64,000 bases of DNA, taken from positions 186,001 through 250,000 of the forward strand of contig NZ_JANUQM010000002.1 in the NCBI RefSeq assembly GCF_030386795.1. The letters are read 5' to 3'. Source of the DNA: Streptomyces sp. S.PNR 29. Its GTDB lineage: Bacteria; Actinomycetota; Actinomycetes; Streptomycetales; Streptomycetaceae. The translations under genes were made by a program, and so were the position numbers. Each line of letters begins with the position of its first letter. Position 1 is the first letter of the stretch. The notes beneath the pieces were generated by a model that worked only from the letters and a program-made list of their open reading frames with translations, was not told the DNA's origin and ran no database searches. This document shows positions 33,248 through 44,517 of this stretch, one piece after another.

Positions 33248-34885
33248 TCACGGTGCCAGCTCGGTCTCCGTCACCGTCCGCAGCCGAGGCTCCGCCCCCT
33301 TGACCGCCTGCGCCTGGTCCAGCCGCAGCCGGGCCGAACGGCCCCGCAGGGTCAGGGTCATGAGCTGGTTGCCGAACCAGGGGCCGCCGGTCTTCCGCCA
33401 GTCGATCGGCGGCCGGGGACAGCGTCCGTGCCCGGCGACGCGCCTGCCGAGGGCGCGGGCCGGGACGCTCCAGCCGAAGCGGAAGCCGAGGCGGATCGCC
33501 AGGTGGATGGCGTTGTGGACGGGGGAGCAGGTCAGCTGGAACACCCGGGCGCCGGGCGCGCCCGACGGCCACTTCGGCTCGGCCACGTACGCGTGGTGCA
33601 CGTCCCCGGACAGCACGAGCACCGTCGCGGGCGCTCCCGGTCCCGAACCGGCCTCGGCGATCAGTGCCGTCAGCGCGTCGAAGGAGGCCGGGAACGCGGG
33701 CCAGTGCTCCAGGTCCGCCGCCCGGCGCAGCTTCTCCCCGAACCGCGCCCAGCGCGCGCCCTTCTCGCCCCGGCACAGCGCCGCGTTCCACGCCTCGGCG
33801 TGGTGCACCAGGTGCGGCAGCAGCCAGGGCAGCGAGGTGCCGATGAGGAGGTGGTCGTACGTGCCCCGGTCGCCGAGCGCCTGGTCGCGCAGCCACTCGG
33901 CCTCCGCCGGGTCGAGCATCGCGCGGCTGTCCTCGTCGAGCACCCGGGCCGCCCGCGTGTCGACCATCAGCAGGCGTACTCGGCCGAAGTCGCGCCGGTA
34001 GCTCCATCGCACCGACGCCGGGTCGGCGTCGGCCCGGGAGGCGAAGGCGCGCAGGACGTCCGTGCCGTCGGGGGTGTCGCGGACGGCCGCGTACAGGGGG
34101 TCGGCGGCCAGCTCGTCCGGCCGCAGGTTGCCCAGGTGCTGGTACACCCAGTACGACATCAGGCCGCTCAGCAGCCGCTCCCGCCACCAGTCGGTGGCCC
34201 GCATGTCGGCGAGCCAGGCGGCGGAGGTGTTCCAGTCGTCGATCAGATCGTGATCGTCGAAGATCATGCAACTGGGCACGGTGGACAGCAGCCAGCGCAC
34301 CTCGGGATCGAGCCAGGACTCGTAGTAGAGCCGGGTGTACTCCTCGTAGTCCGCGACCTGGCTGCCCGGCGGGTCGTTCAGGTCGCGGCGGGCGGCGAGC
34401 CAGCGGCGGGTGGCGTCGGAGGTCTCGTCGGCGTACACCTGGTCGCCCAGGAGGAGCAGCACGTCGGGGCGTTCGCCCGCCGGGTCGGCCGCGATGCGGG
34501 CGGCCAGGGTGTCCAGGGCGTCGGGGCCCACCGGGTCGGGCTCACCGGACGGGGGCGCGGCCCAGCGGCACGAGCCGAAGGCGACGCGGACGGCGTCGTC
34601 CTCACCCGGCGTGCGGATGACGGAGGGCGGGAAGCGGGAGTCGGGCAACGGCCACACGCGCGTGCCGTCGAGGAACACCTCGTACGCGGTCGACGTGCCC
34701 GCGGTGAGGCCGGTCACCGGGACCAGGGCGTAGTGGTGGCCCGCGACCTGGAAGGTGCGGGCCGTGCCGCCGGCGCCGTCGGCGCAGCGCACCTCGGCGG
34801 CGCACGGACGGCTCGCCTCGACCCACACGGTCGCGGACGAGCCGTCGGTGAACCTCAGCAGCGGTCCCAGGCGCAGTTGGGCCAT
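33248..34885 (-). CDS. PhoD-like metallophosphatase
   Basis: A 545-residue protein of the PhoD/PhoD-like phosphatase family. It has a beta-sandwich N-terminal domain (SATVWVEASRPCAAEV, YEVFLDGTRVW) and then the metallophosphoesterase core. Metal-binding motifs are VRVAFGSCRW, PDVLLLLGDQVYADE (D-Q), MIFDDHDLIDDWN (DDHD), RVRLLMVDTRAAR, and VLVLSGDVHHAYVAE (GDVHH). PhoD enzymes are usually Tat-exported alkaline phosphatases acting on phosphodiesters. This one starts MAQLRLGPLLRFTDGSSATV with no visible signal, so it may be cytoplasmic, like other signal-less streptomycete paralogues. ATG has GGAGAGGGG upstream. Confidence 0.92.
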   Translation of the reverse strand: MAQLRLGPLLRFTDGSSATVWVEASRPCAAEVRCADGAGGTARTFQVAGHHYALVPVTGLTAGTSTAYEVFLDGTRVWPLPDSRFPPSVIRTPGEDDAVRVAFGSCRWAAPPSGEPDPVGPDALDTLAARIAADPAGERPDVLLLLGDQVYADETSDATRRWLAARRDLNDPPGSQVADYEEYTRLYYESWLDPEVRWLLSTVPSCMIFDDHDLIDDWNTSAAWLADMRATDWWRERLLSGLMSYWVYQHLGNLRPDELAADPLYAAVRDTPDGTDVLRAFASRADADPASVRWSYRRDFGRVRLLMVDTRAARVLDEDSRAMLDPAEAEWLRDQALGDRGTYDHLLIGTSLPWLLPHLVHHAEAWNAALCRGEKGARWARFGEKLRRAADLEHWPAFPASFDALTALIAEAGSGPGAPATVLVLSGDVHHAYVAEPKWPSGAPGARVFQLTCSPVHNAIHLAIRLGFRFGWSVPARALGRRVAGHGRCPRPPIDWRKTGGPWFGNQLMTLTLRGRSARLRLDQAQAVKGAEPRLRTVTETELAP

Positions 34886-34974
34886 GGTGATCCCCTCTCC
34901 GTCGCCCCGTACGGTACGGAACGACGGAGGTCAGCGGGGAGGCTCCGTTACCGAACCGCTGCACGGCCGCCGGG

Positions 34975-35619
34975 TCAGCAGTTCGCGAGGTAGCTCTGCA
35001 GCGCGCTCTTCTCGGCGGAGTCGACCGAGAGGCCGTAGTAGTACTTCACCTGCACCCAGGCGCGGACGTACGTGCACCGGTAGGCGGTCCGCGACGGCAT
35101 CCAGGTGGCCGGGTCCTGGTCGCCCTTGGCCTGGTTGACGTTGTCGGTGACGGCGATGAGCTGCGGGCGGGTCAGGTCGTTGGCGAAGGCCTGGCGCCGG
35201 GAGGTGGTCCAGCCGTCCGCGCCGGAGTCCCAGGCCTCGGCGAGCGGGACCAGGTGGTCGATGTCCAGGTCGGAGGCGGCGGTCCAGGTGGCGCCGTCGT
35301 AGGGGGAGTACCAGCTGCCGCTGGTGGCGGCGCAGGAGGAGTCGGTGACGACGTTCGAGCCGTCGCGCTTGAGGACCGTCTCACGGGTGTTGCAGGTGCC
35401 GGACTGGGTGATCCAGTGCGGGAAGAGATCGCGGTCGTAGCCGGTGCGGTCCTCGGTCGCCACGGTGAGGGAGGCGAGGTAGGTGCGGGCGGTGGCGGCG
35501 CTGACGGGGGTGGGGAGGGCGGCGGAGGCGGTCGGGCCGTTGAAAAGTCCGGCGGAGGCTATGAGGCCGGTGAGGCCCGCGAGTATGCTGAGGCGTCGAC
35601 GCGCGTAGAATCTGGGCAT
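34975..35619 (-). CDS. Secreted HNH nuclease (DUF1524/GmrSD-like)
   Basis: A 214-residue exported protein. MPRFYARRRLSILAGLTGLI is the start of a signal peptide ending around PTASAALP. The body carries the DUF1524 HNH core: SDLDIDHLVPLAEAWDSGAD supplies the Asp-His metal site, QLIAVTDNVNQAKGDQDPATW the Asn and final polar residues. Several Cys (CNTRET, SSCAAT, YRCTYV, LANC) likely form disulfides outside the cell. Homologues include secreted deoxyribonucleases of streptomycetes used for nutrient salvage from DNA. ATG 35619 with AAGGGAG upstream is preferred to a long frame from 35736. Confidence 0.9.
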   Translation of the reverse strand: MPRFYARRRLSILAGLTGLIASAGLFNGPTASAALPTPVSAATARTYLASLTVATEDRTGYDRDLFPHWITQSGTCNTRETVLKRDGSNVVTDSSCAATSGSWYSPYDGATWTAASDLDIDHLVPLAEAWDSGADGWTTSRRQAFANDLTRPQLIAVTDNVNQAKGDQDPATWMPSRTAYRCTYVRAWVQVKYYYGLSVDSAEKSALQSYLANC

Positions 35620-35769
35620 GCGAACTCCCTTGTGGGGTGGGGGCGTTGGCGGGCGAGCGAGGGAATGCTCGCCGCGCCGCGTTGCGGGGAGATGTGCGTA
35701 CGGTGAGAAGTTAGTGACGTGTTCATGACACGACAAGGGGTGCGGAGAGCTTCGCGTACCATGGGCGGC

Positions 35770-35882
35770 GCAGAAGGGGAGTAGCTCTTCGCCGGACCGT
35801 CGACATACTGCTCAGCTCGCCTGAGCCGGCGCCCGGAGGCGGACCTCGGACACGACGGGGCCGGCCAGCGAGACCTTCGGCA
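35770..35882 (+). promoter_or_regulatory. yybP-ykoY (Mn2+) riboswitch
   Basis: The leader of the TMEM165/GDT1 gene contains the conserved elements of the yybP-ykoY aptamer: AGAAGGGGAGTAGCTC at the 5' side, ACCGTCGACATACTG in the centre, and GCGAGACCTTCGGCAAG at the 3' side. GAAGG (35773) pairs with CCTTC (35874) as the closing stem, and GCCGG pairs with CCGGC nearby. This class senses Mn2+ and controls Mn exporters. A perfect GTGCCGTACGGCAC palindrome just downstream, near 35905, may be part of the expression platform. Identified by eye from remembered consensus. Confidence 0.75.
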
Positions 35883-35995
35883 AGCAGTGCACCGCCTGTG
35901 CCGTACGGCACGGGCGTCCGCGTGTGCTGTCCTGCCGAGGTGTCCGCGCAAGGCTCAGCACTCTCGGCGGGGCGGCCCCGACCGATGAGGGATCC

Positions 35996-36577
35996 TTGAT
36001 CAGCATCACCGTGACGGCGCTCGTCTTCGGCGTCGTCTTCCTCGCCGAACTGCCCGACAAGACCGCACTGGCCGGCCTCGTCCTCGGCACCCGCTACCGC
36101 GCGGGTTACGTCTTCGCCGGCGTCGCCGCCGCCTTCGCGCTGCATGTCGCGCTCGCCGTCGCGGCCGGCAGTGTGCTCACGCTGCTGCCGCAGCAGATCG
36201 TGCACGCGCTGACCGGTGTGCTGTTCCTCGGCGGCGCCGCGATGCTGCTGCTGAAGAAGGACGAGGACGAGGAAGAGGTCCGCAGGCCGGAGGACCAGTC
36301 CTTCTGGAAGGTCGCCGGGGCGGGCTTCATGCTCATCCTCGTCGCCGAGTTCGGCGACCTCACCCAGATCATGACGGCGAACCTCGCGGCCCGCTACGAC
36401 GACCCGCTCTCCGTCGGTCTCGGCGCGGTGCTCGCGCTGTGGGCGGTGGCCGGGCTCGGCATCGTCGGCGGAAAGGCGCTGATGAGGCGGGTGCCGCTGC
36501 GGCTGATCACGCAGATCGCGGCGCTGCTGATGCTGGCGCTCGGGGTGTGGAGCCTGTGGGAGGCCGTGAGCGGCTGA
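35996..36577 (+). CDS. TMEM165/GDT1 family divalent cation (Mn2+) transporter
   Basis: A 193-residue, six-helix membrane protein made of two inverted repeats. The family motif E-x-G-D-(K/R)-(T/S) appears as VVFLAELPDKTALAGLVLG and VAEFGDLTQIMTANLAARYD. Between them lies an acidic loop KKDEDEEEVRRPEDQ. Members (MneA, GDT1) export Mn2+ or exchange Ca2+/Mn2+ with protons. The TTG at 35996 (ISITVTALVFG) is used because GAGG lies at the right distance and no ATG fits; an ATG at 35924 would give a poor N-terminus overlapping the leader. The upstream yybP-ykoY riboswitch supports a manganese-export role. Confidence 0.92.
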   Translation: MISITVTALVFGVVFLAELPDKTALAGLVLGTRYRAGYVFAGVAAAFALHVALAVAAGSVLTLLPQQIVHALTGVLFLGGAAMLLLKKDEDEEEVRRPEDQSFWKVAGAGFMLILVAEFGDLTQIMTANLAARYDDPLSVGLGAVLALWAVAGLGIVGGKALMRRVPLRLITQIAALLMLALGVWSLWEAVSG

Positions 36578-36792
36578 GCGAACGGCGGGTGAACGATCGC
36601 GGAAGGCGGTGGCGGAACCGGCCCCTGTTTTGTACCGTGGAGGAACAAAGTGGCTCCCGCCCGTTTTCCCTGACCGGCGGGCGGGGCCGCCTTGTCCCTC
36701 CGGGGTGGGCCCTGCAAGGCCGTGCCCCCTTCCCGCGCCCACGTTTCCGCGTTCTCGCGCCCTGTGGCGCCCTGGAGCCTCTGGAGCTGCCG

Positions 36793-37452
36793 ATGACGGC
36801 CACCACCGTTCTCACCGCCCGCGCCCTCCTGCTGGACATGGACGGCACCCTCGTCAACTCCGACGCCTCCGTCGAACGCGTCTGGCGGCGCTGGTCCGAG
36901 CGGCACGGGCTGGACGGGGACGAGGTCATGAAGGTCGTCCACGGCCGGCAGGGGTACGCGTCGATGGCGCTGCTGCTGCCCGACCGGCCCATGGAGCAGA
37001 ACCTCGCGGACAACGCGCGCTTGCTCGCCGAGGAGACCGCGGACACGGAGGGTGTCGTCGCCGTTCCGGGGGCGCCGGAGTTCCTCGCCTCGCTGCGGGG
37101 GCTGCCGCACGCGCTGGTGACCTCCGCCGACGTCGCGCTGTCCACGGCCCGCATGGCGGCCGCCGGGCTCGGGCTGCCCGAGGTGCGGATCACCGCCGAG
37201 TCGGTCGGCGCCAGCAAGCCCGATCCGGAGGGGTTCCTGAAGGGGGCCGCCGAGCTGGGTGTCACGCCGGCCGACTGTGTGGTGTTCGAGGACTCCGGGG
37301 CCGGGATCGCCGCCGGGCGTGCCGCGGGGATGCGGGTCGTGGGGGTGGGGGCGCGGGCCGCGTCGTACGAGCCGGACGTGGCGGTGGAGGACCTGACGCA
37401 GGTGCGGGTGGAGGCGGTGGGGGACCTGATGCGGCTGTACATCAGCCAGTAG
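36793..37452 (+). CDS. HAD-IA family phosphatase
   Basis: A 219-residue cytoplasmic haloacid-dehalogenase-type phosphatase. Motif I is ALLLDMDGTLVNSD (Asp nucleophile within the first 16 residues). Motif II is ALVTSADVALS, motif III ASKPDPEGFLKGA, and motif IV VVFEDSGAGIAAGRAAGM. The small helical cap and size fit phosphoglycolate- or sugar-phosphate-type phosphatases (GPP1/PgmB-like). ATG 36793 follows GGAG. The upstream 214 bp hold the promoter and no gene. Two hairpins follow it. Confidence 0.92.
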   Translation: MTATTVLTARALLLDMDGTLVNSDASVERVWRRWSERHGLDGDEVMKVVHGRQGYASMALLLPDRPMEQNLADNARLLAEETADTEGVVAVPGAPEFLASLRGLPHALVTSADVALSTARMAAAGLGLPEVRITAESVGASKPDPEGFLKGAAELGVTPADCVVFEDSGAGIAAGRAAGMRVVGVGARAASYEPDVAVEDLTQVRVEAVGDLMRLYISQ

Positions 37453-37473
37453 GCGCCCGGCGCAGGGGGTGGC

Positions 37474-37532
37474 TCCGGGGGCGGCAGCCCCCGGACGAGG
37501 CCGGCTGCGACGCCGGGTGACGCGTCACCCGG
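37474..37532. terminator. Two adjacent hairpins between convergent genes
   Basis: TCCGGGGGC / GCCCCCGGA (37474-37495, loop GGCA) and the perfect 20-bp palindrome CCGGGTGACGCGTCACCCGG (37513-37532) lie between the HAD gene and the convergent peptidoglycan-binding gene. Each could terminate both directions. Confidence 0.75.
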
Positions 37533-37567
37533 GCGGCACCGTCACCGTCGGCTCGGCGAGTGCCGCG

Positions 37568-40831
<3,264 letters not shown>

Positions 40832-40863
40832 GCCGTGCGGCGCCCTGAGGGTCTGTCGGGCCC

Positions 40864-41367
40864 CTACCGCGCCAGCCGCTTGCCGAACCAGTGCTCGGCG
40901 TAGGGGCTGTCGTTGTACGGGCCGGTCTCCGTGTAACCGAGGCGGGCGTACAGGGCGCGGGCCTCCACGAGGTCGGTACGGGTGTCGAGGACGATCCGGT
41001 CGGCGCCGAGCGCGCGGGCCGTGCCCTCGGCGGCCTCGACGAGCAGCGCTGCGCCGCCCTTGCCGCGCAGCGCCTCGTGCAGGAACACCCGGGTGAGCTC
41101 GGCGGTGGCGTCGTCCAGCAGCCGTACGCCCGCGGTACCGGCCGGCTCGCCCGCGTACCGGGCGACCAGCAGCTGCCCCCGGGGCGGGGCGAGGTCGGCG
41201 CCGGTGTCGGCGGCGATCTCCCGTTCCAGCTCGGCGGGGTCGGTCCGCCGCCCTTCGTGCCGCAGGTACCAGCGGTCGCTGACCTCCGTGTAGTAGGCAC
41301 GCCAGAGGGCTGCGGCGGTGGGGGAGTCGTACGGTTCCGGGCTGATCGTCCAGGTCATGACCGGCAT
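40864..41367 (-). CDS. GNAT family N-acetyltransferase
   Basis: A 167-residue acetyl-CoA-dependent acyltransferase. The GNAT core is visible: GQLLVARYAGEPAGTAGVRL (beta3-4), LTRVFLHEALRGKGGAALLV with the acetyl-CoA-binding R-x-x-G-x-G/A loop, and DRIVLDTRTDLVEARALYAR followed by LGYTETGPY. The substrate is not evident. Met1 (41367) and Met4 (41358) are both possible starts; neither has a convincing ribosome site. It ends 33 bp past the convergent MFS gene. Confidence 0.88.
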   Translation of the reverse strand: MPVMTWTISPEPYDSPTAAALWRAYYTEVSDRWYLRHEGRRTDPAELEREIAADTGADLAPPRGQLLVARYAGEPAGTAGVRLLDDATAELTRVFLHEALRGKGGAALLVEAAEGTARALGADRIVLDTRTDLVEARALYARLGYTETGPYNDSPYAEHWFGKRLAR

Positions 41368-41559
41368 TCTCGGAAGACGCCCTACCGGGCGCGCAACCGA
41401 ATATGGGTGACCTCCGGCGAGTCCGGCGCACGACGTGCGCCGGCACTGTCGGCCCCCGGTCCGGGCCCCGGCGCCGTTTGAGGGCGCCCTCCCGGGCTAC
41501 CCGGCCACGGAACCGGCCCGTACGGAGAGCCGGTTGGGTCGAAAACCCGGAAGGCATTC

Positions 41560-42231
41560 ATGTCCACAGGCTGGATCATCGCTCTGATCGTGATCGTGGC
41601 GGCCGTTCTCCTCGTCGCGGCCGCACTGACCCTGCGCTCCCGGGGCGCACAGCGCGGCCCGGGCCTGAAGAGGCGCTTCGGACCCGAGTACGACCGGGCC
41701 CTGGCCCGGCACGACGGGGACGCCAAGGCCGCCGAGCGTGAACTCGCCGAGCGCGTGGAGCGCCACGGCTCCCTGCGCGAACGGCCGCTGGAGCCCGCCG
41801 AGCGCGAGCGGTTCGAGGCACGCTGGACGGCCGCCCAGGAGCGCTTCGTCGACTCCCCGCACGAGGCGGTCGCCGAGGCGGACCGGCTGCTCGCGGAGCT
41901 GGCCGGAGCCCGGGGCTTCCCCGACGGCGGGCAGTACGAGGAGCAGCTCGCCGCGCTGTCGGTGCACCACGCCCACCACGTCAACGGCTACCGGCGCGTG
42001 CACCGCGTCTCACGCGCGTACATGACCGGCGCCCAGGACGGCGGCGCGGGCACGGAGGAGATGCGCGAGGCCATGGTCGAGGCCCGGGCCCTCTTCGACG
42101 AGCTGATGCGCCCCGCCCGGCACAACGGCGGAGAGCACCGCGTCGGCGTGGGCGGCGGCGAACGGCGGGCCCATGCTCGCGGCCAGCACGCGCCGTGGGC
42201 GTTCAACCGGCACCACCCGAAGGAGAGTTGA
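41560..42231 (+). CDS. Membrane-anchored protein with FVDxPxxAVxEAD helical domain (1)
   Basis: A 223-residue protein of a Streptomyces family of unknown function. An N-terminal TM helix (WIIALIVIVAAVLLVAAALT) is followed by a basic stretch (RSRGAQRGPGLKRRFGPEYD) and helices containing AERELAERVERHGSL. A conserved block ERFVDSPHEAVAEADRLLAE follows. The C-terminus is His/Gly/Arg rich. The same block occurs in the next gene, GFVDGPRDAVEEADHVLEEL, showing the two are paralogous in this part. ATG 41560 has GGAAGG upstream. It is five bases from the next gene, so certainly one operon. Confidence 0.8.
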   Translation: MSTGWIIALIVIVAAVLLVAAALTLRSRGAQRGPGLKRRFGPEYDRALARHDGDAKAAERELAERVERHGSLRERPLEPAERERFEARWTAAQERFVDSPHEAVAEADRLLAELAGARGFPDGGQYEEQLAALSVHHAHHVNGYRRVHRVSRAYMTGAQDGGAGTEEMREAMVEARALFDELMRPARHNGGEHRVGVGGGERRAHARGQHAPWAFNRHHPKES

Positions 42232-42236
42232 GGCGC

Positions 42237-42707
42237 ATGTCCGATGTGACCCGGCCGCCCGGTGGCGCACCCGCCGAGCGCGGCCAGAACGCCCCCGACG
42301 CCCGCGGCGAGACGGCACTGGGCACCAGCCCCGTGACCGCCGCCGAGAGCCGCACCGGCCCGCGTGACACCCGAGGCGGCGACGCCTCCGCCCCGCACAC
42401 GGGCGGCACCGCGGGCACCCGGCTGCTTCCGCAGGAGGAGTGCGACAAGCTCGGCCTGCGCCTGCAGCACGCGGTCTCCGGATTCGTCGACGGGCCGCGC
42501 GACGCCGTCGAGGAGGCCGACCACGTCCTGGAGGAACTCGCCTCCCGCTTCACGGACGCGGTCACGCAGCGGCGCCGCACCCTGCGGATGTCCTGGCAGT
42601 CCGCCGACGCGGGCGGCGGCAAGTCCGTGACCGGCGCCGACACCGAACAGCTCCGTCTCGCCCTGCGCGACTACCGCGAGCTGGCGGACCGGCTGCTGCA
42701 CATCTGA
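42237..42707 (+). CDS. FVDxPxxAVxEAD helical-domain protein (2)
   Basis: A 156-residue soluble protein. The first 65 residues are low-complexity (Pro, Gly, Ala, Arg). Then comes a helical domain LLPQEECDKLGLRLQHAVSG with FVDGPRDAVEEADHVLEELA and RTLRMSWQSADAGG. It ends with TEQLRLALRDYRELADRLLH. It shares the central block with the gene before it but lacks the membrane helix, so it may be its soluble partner. ATG 42237 is chosen; an upstream ATG frame from 42195 overlaps the previous gene. Function unknown. Confidence 0.78.
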   Translation: MSDVTRPPGGAPAERGQNAPDARGETALGTSPVTAAESRTGPRDTRGGDASAPHTGGTAGTRLLPQEECDKLGLRLQHAVSGFVDGPRDAVEEADHVLEELASRFTDAVTQRRRTLRMSWQSADAGGGKSVTGADTEQLRLALRDYRELADRLLHI

Positions 42708-42721
42708 CCGCCACACACGCG

Positions 42722-43129
42722 CTACCGCGCCGCCCGGCGCTCCCGCCACTGACGTACGACCTCTTCGACGTCGTACGGCTTCAGACCCAGCGGGGGGCCG
42801 GGCGGCGGCTTGTACATCATGTCGCGGATCCGGACGTTGAGGTCCTCCACGATCTTCCGCACGATCCGCTCGGAGGGGGCGGCGGCAGCCGCCTCCAGCG
42901 CGTCCTCGGCCTCCTTGCGCAGGGCCAGCGTCGGCGGCAGGACCGAGACGCCCTCGCGGGCCATCTTCCGCTTGATCCACCACAGTTCGTCGTACGACGC
43001 GTCCACCTCGCTCGGCAGCGGTTTGCCCGCCCCCGGCAGCCGGTCGAACTCTCCGCGTGCCTTCGCGTCCCGGATCTGCTTGTCGACCCACGACCCGAAG
43101 TCGACGCCGGGTGGCTTTCGCTCGGTCAT
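42722..43129 (-). CDS. DUF1992 (DnaJ-homologue subfamily C member 28-like) protein
   Basis: A 135-residue soluble protein. The DUF1992 signature is clear: FGSWVDKQIRDAKARGEFDR, LPGAGKPLPSEVDASYDELW and WIKRKMAREGVSVLPPTLAL, with RKIVEDLNVRIRDMMYKPPP late. Members are conserved from bacteria to the eukaryotic DNAJC28 but lack a J-domain and have no known activity. ATG 43129 near the FHA-like gene, divergent with 123 bp between them. It ends 14 bp from the end of the convergent pair of paralogous genes. Confidence 0.92.
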   Translation of the reverse strand: MTERKPPGVDFGSWVDKQIRDAKARGEFDRLPGAGKPLPSEVDASYDELWWIKRKMAREGVSVLPPTLALRKEAEDALEAAAAAPSERIVRKIVEDLNVRIRDMMYKPPPGPPLGLKPYDVEEVVRQWRERRAAR

Positions 43130-43252
43130 GCGGCCATTGTGCCGGACGCCGTGCTGCCGGGCGATTTATCATTCGGCGGCGGTGCGCCAATCCGGCCGCC
43201 GTGCACGGCCGTTCCCCGGCCGGCGTACCAGGACGTTTCAGGAGGAGCGCAC

Positions 43253-43645
43253 GTGCTCGAACTCACCATGGCCGCCGTGTCAGCGGCGGACGAGGGTGCC
43301 ACGGCCGGCATGCTCATGGCCGACGCGCCCAGCGAGCCGGGCGCCGTGCTCCGGGTGGGCCGGGACAAGTCCGTCTGCCGGCTGGCGACACCCGACGACT
43401 GGCTGTTCGTCTCCCGGGTCCACCTGGAGTTCCTGTGCGGCCCCGACGGGACCTGGCAGCTGACCTGGCTGCGCGGCTCGCAGACCGATCCCTCGTCCGA
43501 GGTCCGGCTGACGGTCGGGGAGTACACGCAGCCCGTCGCCTACGGCGGGACGGTGCCGCTGCCGAGAGGTGGCAGCGGCGAGATCGTCGTCCTGGACCGC
43601 ACCGGCCCGCGCAGCGTCAACGTCGGCTTCTACCACGAGGTGTAG
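43253..43645 (+). CDS. FHA-domain-like protein
   Basis: A 130-residue single-domain protein. A beta-rich pattern with VLRVGRDKSVCRL, then WLFVSRVHLEFLCGPDGTWQ, matches the Gly-Arg and Ser-Arg-x-His motifs that bind phosphothreonine in FHA domains. GGTVPLPRGGSGEIVVLDR supplies the later strands. A tail ends VNVGFYHEV. It may read out Ser/Thr kinase signalling; no kinase gene is next to it. The GTG at 43253 has GGAGGAG six bases upstream. Much longer frames reading through here from 42440 are shadows. Confidence 0.78.
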   Translation: MLELTMAAVSAADEGATAGMLMADAPSEPGAVLRVGRDKSVCRLATPDDWLFVSRVHLEFLCGPDGTWQLTWLRGSQTDPSSEVRLTVGEYTQPVAYGGTVPLPRGGSGEIVVLDRTGPRSVNVGFYHEV

Positions 43646-43657
43646 CCCCGGCGGAAG

Positions 43658-44329
43658 CTATGCCAGGACGCGGGCCAGCGCGAAGCCGTCGTAGCCCTTG
43701 CCGCCGACCGTCTGGATCGCCGTGCCGCTCAACCTCGGGTGGCTGCCGATCAGTTCGATGGCGGCGCGGGTGCCCTCGATGTCCGGCTCGGTGCTGCCCG
43801 CGTCGGCCACCCGGCCGCCGCGGACCACGTTGTCGACGATGATCAGGCTGCCCGTGCTGGTGAGCTTCAGGGCCCACTCGACGTAGTGCGGGTTGTTGGC
43901 CTTGTCGGCGTCGATGAAGACCAGGTCGAAGGGCGGCGGGTTCTCGTCGGCGAGCTTGGGCAGCGACTCCAGGGCCGGGCCGACCCTCACCTCGACGAGC
44001 TTGTCCAGGCCCGCGCGGGCGATGTTGCGGGTGGCGACCTCGGCGTGCTTGGGGTTGTACTCCAGGGAGATCAGACGGCCGTCGGCGGGCAGGGCACGGC
44101 CCAGCCAGATGGCGCTGTAGCCGCCGAGCGTGCCGATCTCCAGGATGTGCCGGGCGCCCTGCGCCTGGGCGAGCAGCTGGAGCAGCTTGCCCTGGGGCGC
44201 GGTGACGTTGACGGGCGGGAGCTCGGCGGCTTCGCTGTCGCGCAGGGCGGCCTCAAGGGCGTCATCGTGCGGCGTGAGGTGGGTGGTGAAGTAGTCATCG
44301 ACGTCGTCCCAGAGCTGCGACTCGCTCAT
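43658..44329 (-). CDS. SAM-dependent O-methyltransferase (class I, catechol type)
   Basis: A 223-residue methyltransferase. MSESQLWDDVDDYFTTHLTP leads to the SAM motif I region HILEIGTLGGYSAIWLGRAL. Later motifs are GRLISLEYNPKHAEVATRNI and FDLVFIDADKANNPHYVEWA, the metal-binding DADK typical of catechol/caffeoyl-CoA-type O-methyltransferases, and SLIIVDNVVRGGRVAD. The substrate is unknown. ATG has AGGAG five bases upstream. A nested palindrome lies 24-54 bases upstream of the start, so regulation by a dimeric repressor is likely. Confidence 0.93.
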   Translation of the reverse strand: MSESQLWDDVDDYFTTHLTPHDDALEAALRDSEAAELPPVNVTAPQGKLLQLLAQAQGARHILEIGTLGGYSAIWLGRALPADGRLISLEYNPKHAEVATRNIARAGLDKLVEVRVGPALESLPKLADENPPPFDLVFIDADKANNPHYVEWALKLTSTGSLIIVDNVVRGGRVADAGSTEPDIEGTRAAIELIGSHPRLSGTAIQTVGGKGYDGFALARVLA

Positions 44330-44352
44330 TACTCCTGTACCTCTCCGTCCGT

Positions 44353-44383
44353 CTAGTTAGCGTTCCTAACTAGGTGCGCTAAC
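44353..44383. promoter_or_regulatory. Nested palindromic operator upstream of the O-methyltransferase
   Basis: CTAGTTAG (44353-44360) and CTAACTAG (44366-44373) form a perfect 8-bp inverted repeat. Overlapping it, GTTAGC (44356-44361) and GCTAAC (44378-44383) form a second. The A/T-rich TAGTTAG cores stand out from the GC-rich background and lie 24-54 bases upstream of the gene's ATG, where a MarR- or TetR-type repressor would bind. No regulator gene is adjacent. Confidence 0.6.
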
Positions 44384-44517
44384 GAACATAGTCGCGCCCC
44401 GGTCCCATTGTCAGCGCCATTCGCGTCGGCGTGTTCCGCGACGGAGCACCGTCGGCGTGCTGAACGTCCCGGTGCCGACGGCTTGCCCGGCGTCGCGGTG
44501 CCCGGGTGGGGATGCGC

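Noticed and set aside
32948..34993. Plus-strand frame of 681 codons antisense to the PhoD gene
   Set aside because: It overlaps the well-supported PhoD-like gene in antisense and has no recognisable protein family. Its 5' part in the intergenic gap has no ribosome site.
42440..43645. Long plus-strand frame ending in the FHA-like protein
   Set aside because: Only the part from the GTG at 43253 has coding character and a ribosome site. The rest overlaps the paralogue and DUF1992 genes.
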